64,000 nucleotides of DNA. Origin: Pseudomonadota bacterium (GTDB taxonomy: Bacteria > Pseudomonadota > Gammaproteobacteria > Burkholderiales > Burkholderiaceae_E). Below are positions 8,863 to 18,134 of this stretch, in pieces. Every line of letters begins with the position of its first letter. Position 1 is the first letter of the stretch. The DNA is taken from NCBI GenBank assembly GCA_023389055.1, contig JAEWFA010000006.1, positions 62,001 through 126,000 on the forward strand. Direction: 5' to 3'. The position numbers and the translations under genes are program-made. The notes beneath the pieces are model-generated. The model made no database searches and was not told the DNA's origin. It saw nothing but the letters and a program-made list of their open reading frames with translations.

Positions 8863-8888
8863 TTATCGGTTCGCCGGGAGAAGCGCGC

Positions 8889-10379
8889 GTGTGGCGACCC
8901 TCTCAGAAGATCAAGTGGAAAGCCAGGCCGGGCGCATGGCCGTCGCGCCAGCATGCCGGCGCATCGCGCCTGTTCTCGCCGCTGCGACACGGGCCGCTCG
9001 CGCTCGCCACGCGCACCTGGGTGCCTGCGATGGTGCCGTGGCGCGCTACCGAAGACGGTTTCGTCACACAGGACAACATCGATTGGTATGCGCGCTTTGC
9101 CGCCGGACGCCCGGGCGCGATCGTCCTCGAGGCTACCGGCATCCGCGACGTTCCGAGCGGTCCGCTGCTGCGCATCGGCCACGACCGCTTCGTGCCGGGA
9201 TTGCGACGCATCGTCGACGCCGTGCGCGAGGCGAGCGGCGGGGAGACAAAGCTCTTCATCCAGCTCATCGACTTCCTCGCGATCCGTCGCCGGCCGGAGC
9301 CCGCGAGGTACTTCGGCCGGCATCTCGTCATCACGCAACGCCATCGGAGCGCACTCGGTCTCGTCGATGCGCCGGAAGCCGCCGTGCGCGACGCGCTGCT
9401 CGAGTTGCCCGAAGAGCGACTCGTCGATGTGCTCGACGCGCGCGAACTCGAGGCGCTGCGCATGGGCGCGCGCGAGCGCATCACCGACGTCCAACTGCCG
9501 CACATCCGCGAGTTGCCGCAGGTACTGCCCGGACTGTTCGCCGCAGCGGCACGCCGCGCCCGCGTAGCCGGCTTCGACGGCGTCGAGTTGCACTACGCGC
9601 ACGCCTACACGATGGCCTCGTTCCTGTCTGCACGGAACACGCGCAGCGACGGCTACGGCGGTTCGCGCGAAAACCGCGTGCGCCTGCCGCTGGAAGTCTT
9701 CGAGCGCGTGCGCTCGGAGCTCGGGCGCGACTACGTCGTCGGCTGCCGCTATCTGTCCGAGGACTGCATCGACGCAGGCTCGACGCTCGACGACGCGATT
9801 CATTTCGGCGTGGCGTTCGCGAGAGCCGGAATGGATTTCGTGTCGCTGTCCCGGGGCGGGAAGTTCGAGGATGCGAAACAGCCCGCCATCGGCGCATCGG
9901 CGTACCCGTATACGGGTCCGAGCGGCTACGAATGCATGCCCGCGCACGTATCGGACGAGCGCGGCCCGTTCGGGCGCAACTTCGAACCGTCAGCGCGCAT
10001 TCGCAACGCGATTCGCGCGGCAGGCCTGTCCACTCCCGTGGTCGTCACCGGCGGCGTGCACGGATTCGAGCAGGCCGAAGCGCTGCTCGCGTCCGACCGC
10101 GCCGACGTCGTCGGCTTCGCGCGCACCAGCCTCGCCGACCCGGACTGGTTCGTGAAGGTGCGCAGCGGCCACGGCAATGCGGTGGCCACCTGCACCTACG
10201 CGAACTACTGCGAGGCGCTCGACGAGCGGCACGAAGAGGTTACGTGCCAGTTGTGGGACCGCGTCGGGCTCGACGAGCCGGGGATACGCAAGTCGAAGGA
10301 CGGCAAGCGCAGGCTCACGCCGCCGGTGTGGGTCGCTCCGGTCGACCGGGTATCGTCGCCGCCGCACACAGCGCGCTAA
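8889..10379 (+). CDS. NADH:flavin oxidoreductase (Old Yellow Enzyme family)
   Basis: About 496 residues. An FMN-binding TIM barrel of the Old Yellow Enzyme family: MVPWRATEDGFVTQDNIDWY near the start, active-site-like GFDGVELHYAHAYTMASFLS followed by NTRSDGYGGSRENRVRLPLE, and a later VVVTGGVHGFEQAE phosphate-binding segment. The usual HGAHGYL motif reads HYAHAYT, so the substrate-binding His/His pair is conserved with altered neighbours. Such enzymes reduce activated double bonds using NAD(P)H. I chose the GTG at 8889, eight bases after GGGAGA; an in-frame TTG at 8856 lies inside the MarR operator. The 3' end overlaps the convergent MFS gene by 65 bases. Confidence 0.8.
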   Translation: MWRPSQKIKWKARPGAWPSRQHAGASRLFSPLRHGPLALATRTWVPAMVPWRATEDGFVTQDNIDWYARFAAGRPGAIVLEATGIRDVPSGPLLRIGHDRFVPGLRRIVDAVREASGGETKLFIQLIDFLAIRRRPEPARYFGRHLVITQRHRSALGLVDAPEAAVRDALLELPEERLVDVLDARELEALRMGARERITDVQLPHIRELPQVLPGLFAAAARRARVAGFDGVELHYAHAYTMASFLSARNTRSDGYGGSRENRVRLPLEVFERVRSELGRDYVVGCRYLSEDCIDAGSTLDDAIHFGVAFARAGMDFVSLSRGGKFEDAKQPAIGASAYPYTGPSGYECMPAHVSDERGPFGRNFEPSARIRNAIRAAGLSTPVVVTGGVHGFEQAEALLASDRADVVGFARTSLADPDWFVKVRSGHGNAVATCTYANYCEALDERHEEVTCQLWDRVGLDEPGIRKSKDGKRRLTPPVWVAPVDRVSSPPHTAR

Positions 10380-11910
10380 CGAGCGACAAGCCGCACGCCA
10401 CGAGCATCACGATGCGGTAGGCGTGCAGGAACGCCGCATCGAGCGCGAAGTCGACCGCATGGCGCGCGAACCCCTGCAACTGCGGCGGCGTACGCGCCGC
10501 CGCGAGCGCCGGCACCTGCGACTCGATCGCGCTGCGCATCTCGGGCGCCAGGCGCAGCGCATCGAGGCGCGCTTCGAGCGCCGACCCGAATGCGCCGACG
10601 GCGATCGCACCGACCAGCGCGACGGCGAGCATCGCGGCGATCCGCGCGACCGCGTTGTTGATGCCCGATGCGGCGCCGGCATGGGCGTCGTCGACCGAGC
10701 TCATCACCGTCGTCGTCAACGGCGCGACGCTGATCGCCATTCCGAGGCCGAGCACGAGCATCGCCGGAAAGAAGGTCGTCCAGTACGAGCCTCCGACCCC
10801 GGGCACGGCGAGCAGCGCAAAACCGAACGCCGCGACGAGCGGGCCCGCGATCAGCGGCAGGCGGGCACCGTAGCGGGCAACGAGCCCGCCGGACCAGCGT
10901 GACAGCGAGCCCATCACCATCGTGAACGGCAGGAACGCGGCGCCCGCGCTCGTCGCCGAGTAGCCTTGCAGGTCGACGAGATTGAACGGCACGAAAAGCA
11001 TCGCACCGCCCAGCGCGCAATACAGCAGCAGCGTCATCGCATTCGCACCGCTGAAGCTGCGCGAAGCGAACAGTTCCAACGGGATCATCGGCGCACTCGA
11101 GACGCGTTGCCACCACAGGAATGCCATCAGCAGCAATGCGGCGGCGCCGAGCGCGGCGAGCACCATCGGGTTCATCCAGCCGCGAGCAGCGGCATCGGTC
11201 AACCCCCACGCGAGCAACCCCAGCCCCCAGGTGGCAAGAATCGCACCGCGCCAATCGACGGGCACGCTCCCGGTTACAGCGCGCGTCGCCGGCAGGCGAA
11301 GGAACGACAGCGCCAGCGCGACGACGGCCAGCGGAACGTTGACGAAGAAGATCGCCCGCCACGTCCACGCATCGACGAGCCAGCCGCCCAGTACCGGCCC
11401 CAGGGCCGTCGTCAGCGCGGAGAACCCCGCCCATGTGCCGATTGCGCGACCTCGCTGGTCTTTCGGATACGCGGCGCTGATCAGCGCCAGGCTGTTGGGC
11501 ACGAGCAGCGCCCCTCCGATCCCCTGCGCCGTGCGCGCTGCAATGAGCGCGCGCACGTCCGGCGCCAGCCCGCAAGCGATCGACGCCAGCGTGAACACGA
11601 CGACGCCGACGACGAACACACGGCGACGTCCGAAGCGATCGCCGGCCGCGCCGCCTGCGAGGATCAGCGCGCCGAGCATCAGCAGGTAGGCGTTCATCAC
11701 CCACTGGACGCTGCGCATCGGCGCGCCGAGCTCCGCCTGCAAAGCGGGCAGTGCGACGTTGACGACCGAACCGTCGACGAACGCCATGCTCGAGCCGAGG
11801 ATCGACGTCGCCAGCACCCACTGCCGATCGCGCGCGGGACACGGCGGCTCGGTCGATCGGGCCGCGCGGACGACTCCCTCGTCGCAGGGCGCGGTCTCCT
11901 GCCCGATCAT
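10315..11910 (-). CDS. MFS transporter, DHA2 (14-helix) drug exporter family
   Basis: A 531-residue protein with about 14 hydrophobic helices. It carries the DHA2 signatures: FVDGSVVNVALPAL in helix 1, GDRFGRRRVFVVG after helix 2, GIGGALLVPNSLALI in helix 4 and the antiporter motif TALGPVLGGWLVDAWTWRAI in helix 5. The family exports drugs or small metabolites by proton antiport across the inner membrane. No membrane-fusion or outer-membrane partner is next to it. The start is the ATG at 11910. It lies 34 bases after the L,D-transpeptidase stop-to-start interval on the same strand. Confidence 0.88.
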   Translation of the reverse strand: MIGQETAPCDEGVVRAARSTEPPCPARDRQWVLATSILGSSMAFVDGSVVNVALPALQAELGAPMRSVQWVMNAYLLMLGALILAGGAAGDRFGRRRVFVVGVVVFTLASIACGLAPDVRALIAARTAQGIGGALLVPNSLALISAAYPKDQRGRAIGTWAGFSALTTALGPVLGGWLVDAWTWRAIFFVNVPLAVVALALSFLRLPATRAVTGSVPVDWRGAILATWGLGLLAWGLTDAAARGWMNPMVLAALGAAALLLMAFLWWQRVSSAPMIPLELFASRSFSGANAMTLLLYCALGGAMLFVPFNLVDLQGYSATSAGAAFLPFTMVMGSLSRWSGGLVARYGARLPLIAGPLVAAFGFALLAVPGVGGSYWTTFFPAMLVLGLGMAISVAPLTTTVMSSVDDAHAGAASGINNAVARIAAMLAVALVGAIAVGAFGSALEARLDALRLAPEMRSAIESQVPALAAARTPPQLQGFARHAVDFALDAAFLHAYRIVMLVACGLSLVSALCAAATIPGRPERPTPAA

Positions 11911-11944
11911 CGCGTCGTCGCCGAATCCATCGATCGGGAATCGC

Positions 11945-13012
11945 TCAGTACACGACGACGCGGTCTCCGACCTTCACCTGCTCGTACAACCACTTCGCCA
12001 CCTGGTAATCGCGCAGCTGGCTGCAGCCGTGCGAGCCGCTCTCGTAGCCCTTGTCGGCGAAGTCCTGCGAGAAGTGAATCGCCACGTTGCCCTGGTAGAA
12101 GATCGCGTACGGCATCGGGGTGCGCTCACCAAAGATCTTCGAAACAGTGTCGCTGTTCATGTACCAGATATGGAACTCGCCTTCCGGACTTTCCCAACCG
12201 GGCATCGCGAAGCGCGCCTCCCGGGTGAAATGCACCTTGCCGTCGACGACGTACGACATCCTGCGCTGCTGCCGCGAGATGCAGACCACCTTGCCGCTGC
12301 CGCAGCGCGGATCGAGCTCCTGCGTCAGTTCGCTGGCGGGCGGGGACTCGAAGAGGTCGGCATAGCGTGGATTGCGTGTCCGGCGAATCAGTCTCGCCCA
12401 GGCGCGCTCGTCGATCACGTCGCTCGCCGGCAGGCCGACGCGGATGCGCCATGCGGCGATCGCCTCGCGAGTGATGCCGTCGAATACGCCGTCCACCGCG
12501 CCCCGATACACCCCGATCTGCCGCAAGCGATGTTGCAGCTCCATCAAGAAGCCCTGCTGCGTGGGGGCAGTGAACCAGGGCCCGACGTCGACGTTGTTCA
12601 GTTCGGCCTCGGTGGGGCGGCGCGAGCGCTCGAGCAGCGCGTCCCAGGTGGCCCGGTCGACAACGCCGGTGGCGGGAAGACCCACGTCGCGCTGCAGCTT
12701 GAGCACGGCTTCGCGGGTGCGCGTGTCGAAGCGATCAGCGACATCGTAGAGGGCCAGATACTTCGCATGGCGCAGACGTACCTGCAACTCGCGCACGCGG
12801 GGGGAACGCGTGCGATAGCGCAACACCGGCTCGAACGGGTCGACGCTGGCAGACGATACCGACGGCCGGCGTGCGCTCGCGCTCGCATGGGCAGAGGCGA
12901 CTTCGAACGTAGCCTTCGTCTGCGCTGATTCCGCCCGTCCAGACGATGTGCCCGTGCCGAGAACGACAACGGCGGCGACGAGCAACAAGCGGGAATGGCG
13001 ATTCGAAATCAT
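11945..13012 (-). CDS. L,D-transpeptidase with two peptidoglycan-binding domains
   Basis: A 355-residue exported enzyme. After a signal peptide (LLLVAAVVVLGTGTSSGRAE) come two PG_binding_1 repeats (about residues 68-130 and 155-215; VRELQVRLRHAKYL and LMELQHRLRQIGVYRG). The C-terminal YkuD domain (about 240-355) contains the catalytic motif SHGCSQLRD, with the nucleophilic cysteine, and AIHFS upstream. Such enzymes make 3-3 cross-links in peptidoglycan or attach proteins to it, in the periplasm. The start is the ATG at 13012. Confidence 0.9.
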   Translation of the reverse strand: MISNRHSRLLLVAAVVVLGTGTSSGRAESAQTKATFEVASAHASASARRPSVSSASVDPFEPVLRYRTRSPRVRELQVRLRHAKYLALYDVADRFDTRTREAVLKLQRDVGLPATGVVDRATWDALLERSRRPTEAELNNVDVGPWFTAPTQQGFLMELQHRLRQIGVYRGAVDGVFDGITREAIAAWRIRVGLPASDVIDERAWARLIRRTRNPRYADLFESPPASELTQELDPRCGSGKVVCISRQQRRMSYVVDGKVHFTREARFAMPGWESPEGEFHIWYMNSDTVSKIFGERTPMPYAIFYQGNVAIHFSQDFADKGYESGSHGCSQLRDYQVAKWLYEQVKVGDRVVVY

Positions 13013-13084
13013 GGACGCAGTCTTTCCGGCAACCCGCCGGGGACGGAAACCGGCGCCGGCAAATTATGCGTCCATATGGATCGA

Positions 13085-13807
13085 TCAGTGGTCGTGCCCT
13101 CCGCAGGCTGCGCTGTGGCCCTTCACCGCATGCCCCGAGTGATTGCCGCCCGCCTCGCGGCTTGCCGCATTCCAGACCGATTCCACGTAGTGCACATAGG
13201 GCACATACGCGTCCACGTATTCGCGGCCGGCGCGCACGTCATCGACATCGAACTCGCTCTTCTCGACCGCCTTGCGAAAGCGCGCCATCAGTCCGTCGCG
13301 AACCTTGTCGGCGATCAACGCGACGAGCGACTCGGCCCGCGCAGACGACTTCTCGGCCAACGCGCGGTCTGCCGCCGGGACGGCCGGCCCGTGATCGAGT
13401 CCGGCGGGCTTCAGGCCGGTGAAAGCAGCCCCTTCTCCTGCGCGATGCACGCGAACCAGCGTCTCGAGGAAGTGGCGATCGGCGAGCGACTTTGCCTTCG
13501 GCCCGAGCAGGCGCACTGCCTGGGCATGATCGAAGGCGTGGCGGACCTCGTTCTCGTCCTCCGCGCGCACCCACGGCAGGACACGGTTCACGTTCCCGTC
13601 TTCGAGCGACTGCTTCGCCAGCGTCACGAGCGGGCCATCGATCGTGTCGCAGTGGCCGATCGCGGCGAACATCAGCAGGCCGGCTTCGCCGCCCAAGGCG
13701 AAGGCCGACTCGTAACCGAACAGATGCGCGGCCGCGCGCTCGATCAGGACAACGCCGAGGACGGCGAGAAGCTTCGCGCGTCGGGAAAAGTGAATGGCTG
13801 GTGGCAT
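13085..13807 (-). CDS. DUF6448 family exported protein with His-rich C-terminus
   Basis: A 240-residue protein with a hydrophobic N-terminus and the DUF6448 signature: IGHCDTIDGPLVTLAKQSLE, then ETLVRVHRAGEGAAFTGLKP. The C-terminus, HSGHAVKGHSAACGGHDH, is rich in His and Cys and could bind metal. The function of the family is unknown. A GGGAGAATTC ribosome site precedes the ATG at 13807. It is transcribed alone. Confidence 0.75.
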   Translation of the reverse strand: MPPAIHFSRRAKLLAVLGVVLIERAAAHLFGYESAFALGGEAGLLMFAAIGHCDTIDGPLVTLAKQSLEDGNVNRVLPWVRAEDENEVRHAFDHAQAVRLLGPKAKSLADRHFLETLVRVHRAGEGAAFTGLKPAGLDHGPAVPAADRALAEKSSARAESLVALIADKVRDGLMARFRKAVEKSEFDVDDVRAGREYVDAYVPYVHYVESVWNAASREAGGNHSGHAVKGHSAACGGHDH

Positions 13808-14014
13808 GGATGAATTCTCCCGTCAAAGCGGCTGGCCGAAGCGGCCCCTGTGGGTGTAACGAGCAGGAATCGGAAAAGTTCCCGCAACCGCCGCCTCCGC
13901 GAGCGACCGCTGCCACGCGGCATGGGTGTTAGCCTGTTGTAGCGATCCTCGCCTGCCCGCGTTCGCGAGCGTGCGCGACACGAGCCTCTCGATCTTCCCG
14001 AACAGACGAAAGCG

Positions 14015-14683
14015 ATGAATCAACGCCGCCTCCTCATCGCCGCCCTGGCATTTCACGCCTGCGTAGTGCTGCTTCCCACGCGCGCGTGGTCGCAGTCGCC
14101 TTCGACGCACGAGCATCGTTTCCGTGACGCCGAACGTTGGGCGCAGGTATTCGACGATCCGAAGCGCGACGTCTGGCAAAAACCCGACGAGGTGCTGCAG
14201 GCGCTCGCGCTGCCGCCCGACGCCCTCGTCGCCGATCTCGGCGCGGGTACCGGCTACTTCGCGGTGCGTCTGGCGAGAAGGCTGCCTTCGGGCCGCGTCT
14301 ACGCTGTCGACGTCGAGCCGGACATGGTCCGCTATCTCGCCAACCGCGCGAAACGGGAGAACCGGGGCAACCTCGTTGCGGTCCAGGGGACGTCGGACGA
14401 TCCGAAGTTCCCCGAGAAGGTCGACCTCGTCCTGCTGGTCGACGTCTACCATCACCTGGACGAACGAGAACGCTACTTCCAGCGGCTCGGCGGCTACCTG
14501 AGACCGGGCGGACGCGTCGCGATCATCGATTTCCGGCCCGACTCGCCGGATGGACCGCCGCGCAGCGCACGCCTGGCGGCAGAGCGCGTGAAGGACGAGT
14601 TGCGGCGAGCGGGATACAGGCTCGCGCAGGAGCACGGGTTCCTGCCGAACCAGTATTTCCTCGTCTTCGAGCGGGCGAGCTGA
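14015..14683 (+). CDS. Exported class I SAM-dependent methyltransferase
   Basis: A 222-residue protein. A signal-like hydrophobic N-terminus (RRLLIAALAFHACVVLL, then RAWSQ) is followed by a Rossmann methyltransferase domain with motif I ADLGAGTGYFAVRLAR near residue 73, an acidic loop VYAVDVEPDM and LLVDVYHHLDE. The family, found with predicted signal peptides in many proteobacteria, has no assigned substrate. How SAM would be available outside the cytoplasm is unclear, so the N-terminus may be a membrane anchor. It converges on the cytochrome c gene, with 11 bases between the stops. Confidence 0.78.
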   Translation: MNQRRLLIAALAFHACVVLLPTRAWSQSPSTHEHRFRDAERWAQVFDDPKRDVWQKPDEVLQALALPPDALVADLGAGTGYFAVRLARRLPSGRVYAVDVEPDMVRYLANRAKRENRGNLVAVQGTSDDPKFPEKVDLVLLVDVYHHLDERERYFQRLGGYLRPGGRVAIIDFRPDSPDGPPRSARLAAERVKDELRRAGYRLAQEHGFLPNQYFLVFERAS

Positions 14684-14694
14684 GCCTGGACCCC

Positions 14695-15009
14695 TCAAGG
14701 CGTCTTTGCCTGGATCTCCACCGACGAGAACCAGGTCGCGAGATCGTCGATGTCCTCGTCGCTGAGGGGTTTTGCGATCACCGACATGACCGGATCCTGG
14801 CGCTTTCCGCTGCGAAAGTTCTTCAGTTGCTCCGAGAGATAGACGTGGGGCTGCGCCGCCAGGTGCGGCGCGCCCGGGTTCGTCGCGATTCCGTGCGCGC
14901 CATGGCAAGGCACGCAGGTGCGCGCCTTCGTCCGGCCGGCCTGCGCGTCCCCGGCGAACGCCGGAGACGCGGCAACGAGGCAGATCGCCGCAGCCGCGAG
15001 GCTGCGCAT
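14695..15009 (-). CDS. Periplasmic c-type cytochrome
   Basis: A 104-residue monohaem cytochrome c. It has a signal peptide (LAAAAICLVAASPAFA) and the haem motif CVPCH near residue 33, with MSVIAKPLSDEDI supplying the likely axial Met. It lies four bases downstream of the sorbosone-type dehydrogenase and is probably its electron acceptor, linking sugar or alcohol oxidation to the respiratory chain. The start is the ATG at 15009. Confidence 0.88.
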   Translation of the reverse strand: MRSLAAAAICLVAASPAFAGDAQAGRTKARTCVPCHGAHGIATNPGAPHLAAQPHVYLSEQLKNFRSGKRQDPVMSVIAKPLSDEDIDDLATWFSSVEIQAKTP

Positions 15010-15013
15010 CGAC

Positions 15014-16294
15014 CTACTTCGCGTCGTAGCGGATGCGATAGATCGCGCCGGCGAAGTCATCGGACACGAGCAGCGAACCGTCCTTCATTTGCGCGACGTC
15101 GACCGGGCGGCCGCGATACACGCCCGTCTCGTCATCAAGGAATCCCGACGCGAAGACTTCCATCTTGCCGGCGGTGCCGTCGGGCTTCAACGGCACGAAC
15201 TGCACCTCGGCGCCCGAGGGCTTGGTGCGGTTCCACGAACCGTGCGACGCGACGAAGATACCGTTCTGGTACTGCTGCGGGAACTTCGTTCCGGTGTAGA
15301 ACGTCATGCCGAGTTGCGCCTGATGGGCGGGGAACTCCACCTGCGGGAAGATGGCTCCTGGCGGCTCCTTCAGATCCTTCAACTCGGGCGCTGCCGGCGA
15401 TCCCGCCACCTTGAACTTGCCGTTCCAGTACGGGAATCCGAAGTGCTCGCCGGCCTTCGTCGAGTGGTTCAGTTCCCCGGGCGGCACGTCGTCGCCGAGC
15501 CCGTCGACCTGGTTGTCGGTCCACCACAGCGTCTTGTCCTTCGGGTTGAAGTCGAGGCCGACCGGATTGCGCGCGCCACGCGCATACACCATGCGCCCGC
15601 TGCCGTCGAATGCGTTCATTCGGACGATGCCGCCCATGCCCGCCCGGTCGAAGGCTTCGAGCTTGTCCAGCGGCGGCACGTTGAACGGCTGGCCCATCGC
15701 GATGTAGAGCATGCCGTCGGGTCCGACTCGGCATGCACGCGCACCGTGGTTGAACGACTCGTCCTCGACCGGAATCAGCTGCCCCTTGGGCACCACCTCG
15801 ATGACGGCGACGTCCGGTCCTTCGTAGAAGAACTCGGCCGCCGGAAAGTTGAGCACCCGGTTGTGCTCGACGACGACCAGGAAGCCGTCTCGTGTCCAGC
15901 AAACCGCGTTCGGATTGGCGAATTTCAGCGACGGCGCGAAGGCCTTCACTTCGTCGGCCACGCCGTCGCTGTTGCGGTCGGTGACCGCCCAGACCGTGGT
16001 CTTGCGAGTGCCGACGAACAACATGTTGGTCGAAGGCGCCACCGCCATGTGGCGAGCGTCGGGAACGATGGCGAACAACTCGATCTGGAAGCCGGGCGGC
16101 AGTTTCACCTTCTTCAGGTTCGCGCGAATCGCGTCCGCATTCTTGCCTTCCTGCGCGACGACCGGAATGTTCAGGTCGGTTGTCGCCACCCGAAACTGCT
16201 TCAGTGCGTCGAGGTTGTCGGGTCTGGCCTGCGCGTGGACCGCTCCACTCAGAGCCGCCGCGGCGAACGCGACGGCGATCGCGGACGAATTCAT
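15014..16294 (-). CDS. PQQ-dependent sorbosone/aldose dehydrogenase family protein
   Basis: A 426-residue exported six-bladed beta-propeller protein. It has a signal peptide (AVAFAAAALSGAVHA) and motifs of the soluble glucose/L-sorbosone dehydrogenase family: LPPGFQIELFA, GARNPVGLDFNPKDKTLWWTDNQ, GFPYW and GRPVDVAQMKDGSLLVSDD. These enzymes oxidise sugars or aldehydes in the periplasm with PQQ. The cytochrome c gene follows directly, forming a two-gene electron-transfer unit. The substrate cannot be told from sequence. Confidence 0.85.
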   Translation of the reverse strand: MNSSAIAVAFAAAALSGAVHAQARPDNLDALKQFRVATTDLNIPVVAQEGKNADAIRANLKKVKLPPGFQIELFAIVPDARHMAVAPSTNMLFVGTRKTTVWAVTDRNSDGVADEVKAFAPSLKFANPNAVCWTRDGFLVVVEHNRVLNFPAAEFFYEGPDVAVIEVVPKGQLIPVEDESFNHGARACRVGPDGMLYIAMGQPFNVPPLDKLEAFDRAGMGGIVRMNAFDGSGRMVYARGARNPVGLDFNPKDKTLWWTDNQVDGLGDDVPPGELNHSTKAGEHFGFPYWNGKFKVAGSPAAPELKDLKEPPGAIFPQVEFPAHQAQLGMTFYTGTKFPQQYQNGIFVASHGSWNRTKPSGAEVQFVPLKPDGTAGKMEVFASGFLDDETGVYRGRPVDVAQMKDGSLLVSDDFAGAIYRIRYDAK

Positions 16295-16415
16295 GCTGCT
16301 CTCCTCATGATCGGGCGCTGCGGGATAGCGCCGGGCAAAGAAAGGCGATCATGGGACCGGCCAACGACGCCCGCAACCTGCCCGAAAGGAGTAGCGCGCA
16401 GACGAACGGAACGCG

Positions 16416-16448
16416 AAAGCCCGGCCACCTTCGCAGGCGCCGGGCTTT
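16416..16448. terminator. Rho-independent terminator after the fasciclin gene
   Basis: Perfect 10-base stem AAAGCCCGGC (16416-16425) with GCCGGGCTTT (16439-16448) and a 13-base loop, followed by TTTC on the plus strand. It lies 54 bases beyond the fasciclin stop and before the sorbosone dehydrogenase start, so it probably separates these two leftward units. Confidence 0.65.
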
Positions 16449-16501
16449 TCTCGAGAAGCGCTACGGCGAGCGGTGAGGTCCCGCGCGCCTTCGCTGTTGT
16501 A

Positions 16502-16954
16502 TCAGTTCGGAACGAGGACGCGGTCGATGACGTGAATCACCCCGTTGTCGGCAAGGATGTCGACCGCCACGACCTTGGCCTCGTCCACCGAGACGCCGCC
16601 CTGCGTCGTGACGTTCAGCGAACTGCCCTGCACCGTAGGAACGGAGCCCGCTTTCACGTCCTGGGCCATGACCTTGGCCGGGACGACGTGATAGGTCAGC
16701 ACCTTGGTGAGCATGGCCTTGTCGCGCAGCAACGCGTCCAGCTGGTCCTTGGGAAGCTTGGCGAACGCCTCGTCGGTGGGCGCGAAGACGGTGAACGGAC
16801 CGGGCCCCTTCAACGCATCGACGAGGCCGGCCTGCTGGATGGCGGCGACGAGCGTCTGGAAGTTGCCGGCCGAAGACGCCGTATCGACAATGTCGGCGGC
16901 CTGGACCGAGAAGGCCCCGGCGGCCAGGGTGGCAGCGATCAAGGTCTTTTTCAT
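16502..16954 (-). CDS. Secreted fasciclin (FAS1) domain protein
   Basis: A 150-residue protein consisting of a signal peptide (MKKTLIAATLAAGAFSVQA) and one FAS1 domain with the two conserved boxes GPFTVFAPTDEAFAKLP and the closing VDILADNGVIHVIDRVLVP. FAS1 proteins are adhesion-type domains in the periplasm or cell surface. It diverges from a CarH-like photoreceptor across a region with two matching palindromes, so it is probably repressed in the dark and induced by light. Confidence 0.9.
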   Translation of the reverse strand: MKKTLIAATLAAGAFSVQAADIVDTASSAGNFQTLVAAIQQAGLVDALKGPGPFTVFAPTDEAFAKLPKDQLDALLRDKAMLTKVLTYHVVPAKVMAQDVKAGSVPTVQGSSLNVTTQGGVSVDEAKVVAVDILADNGVIHVIDRVLVPN

Positions 16955-17032
16955 GGGTGACTCCGTGTAGTGGACGAGAGAACGCTTTCGAAGAAGTCGG
17001 GTCTAAACGACTTCGGACGCCTCGCTGCCAGT

Positions 17033-17109
17033 TTTGTCCTAGACAAACGAAGCGAACGACGTGAATGATAAGGGTAAAATCCCATCCGTGCAATAGTTGT
17101 CCTGGACAA
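17033..17109. promoter_or_regulatory. Twin operators of the CarH-like regulator
   Basis: Two matching dyads lie between the fasciclin and CarH-like genes: TTTGTC-CTA-GACAAA (17033-17047) and TTGTC-CTG-GACAA (17097-17109). Their centres are 63 bases apart, about six helical turns, so bound proteins would lie on the same face. Each dyad contains a TTGTC(C/T) that could serve as a -35, on the minus strand for fasciclin and on the plus strand for the regulator. This suits joint repression and autoregulation. Confidence 0.65.
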
Positions 17110-17125
17110 AACGACTAAACATACG

Positions 17126-18079
17126 ATGCCCGCTTCGACGCTGCCCGCCGCGACATTGGGAATGACGATTGCCGACGTCGAGCGCGACACGGGCCTCGGG
17201 AAAGACACGCTGCGCGCCTGGGAGCGCCGGTACGGCTTCCCCCGACCCCAGCGCGACGCACAAGGCGAGCGGCGCTACGGCCCTGCCGAGGTGGACAAGC
17301 TGCGCGCGATCAAGCGGTTGATCGACGCCGGCCATCGGCCCGGCCGCCTCGTTACCCGCACGCTGGACGAACTGCAGGCACTGCGCAACGACACGACGAC
17401 CGAGCCGGTCGGACGGGGCGCCCGTGACGACGAGGTCGATGCGCTGCTGCGCCTGCTGGCGCGACACGATGCGAACGCACTTCGGCATGGACTCGCGGGC
17501 GCCGAAGCGCGACACGGCCTGCGCGCCTTCGTCGTCGATGTCGTCGCGCCGCTCACTCGGCGCGTGGGCGAGTCGTGGATGCGCGGCGAGTTGCGAATCT
17601 TCGAGGAGCACCTGCTCACCGAGTCGATTCAGGCCGTCCTGCATGCCGCTCTGGCCGGCCTGCCGCCTGCACGCGGCGCTCCGCGCGTGCTGCTCGCCAC
17701 TTTTCCCGGCGAGCCGCACGGCCTCGGGCTGCTGATGGCGCAGGCTGTGTTCGCCCTGGACGATTGCCCCTGTCTTTCGCTGGGCGTGCAGGTGCCGACC
17801 GCGGACATTGCGGCGGCCGCGCGGGCTTGGCGCGCCGATATCGTCGCGCTGAGCGCAACCGCGTGCATGAAGCGCAACCTGTTGCTCGAGAGCCTTGCGC
17901 AGTTGCGCGCGCAGTTGCCTGCGGCTACCGCGCTATGGGCTGGTGGTGCGGCGCCCGCGCTCGACCGGCATCCCCCGGACGGCGTGGTCCGCGTGTCGAC
18001 GCTCGAGGCGATCGGCGATGCGCTGCAGTCCTGGCGATCCCTCGCGCCGAACTCAAGGAGATCCAGAACCGGGAGCTGA
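17126..18079 (+). CDS. CarH/LitR-like MerR-family B12-dependent photoreceptor
   Basis: A 317-residue regulator. Residues 12-80 are a MerR helix-turn-helix (TLRAWERRYGFPRPQRD), about 100-180 the helical B12 cap, and about 185-300 a Rossmann B12-binding domain. The cap motif W-x9-EH is present (W151, E161, H162), as is the lower-ligand motif E-x-H-x2-G (E196, H198, G201). In this family adenosylcobalamin holds the repressor tetramer on DNA in the dark, and light breaks it. The residue after the cap Trp is Met152, where Thermus CarH has the His that caps cobalt after illumination. It faces the fasciclin gene across twin palindromes. Confidence 0.85.
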   Translation: MPASTLPAATLGMTIADVERDTGLGKDTLRAWERRYGFPRPQRDAQGERRYGPAEVDKLRAIKRLIDAGHRPGRLVTRTLDELQALRNDTTTEPVGRGARDDEVDALLRLLARHDANALRHGLAGAEARHGLRAFVVDVVAPLTRRVGESWMRGELRIFEEHLLTESIQAVLHAALAGLPPARGAPRVLLATFPGEPHGLGLLMAQAVFALDDCPCLSLGVQVPTADIAAAARAWRADIVALSATACMKRNLLLESLAQLRAQLPAATALWAGGAAPALDRHPPDGVVRVSTLEAIGDALQSWRSLAPNSRRSRTGS

Positions 18080-18134
18080 GCGAATAAGCTGCGCGGAACA
18101 AGCGCCGCGAGACGTCAAGCCGGAGGCACGCGCC

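Noticed and set aside
13823..14908. 361-codon minus-strand frame
   Set aside because: It runs opposite the methyltransferase gene and shows no recognisable domain; the plus-strand frame has a clear SAM-binding motif.
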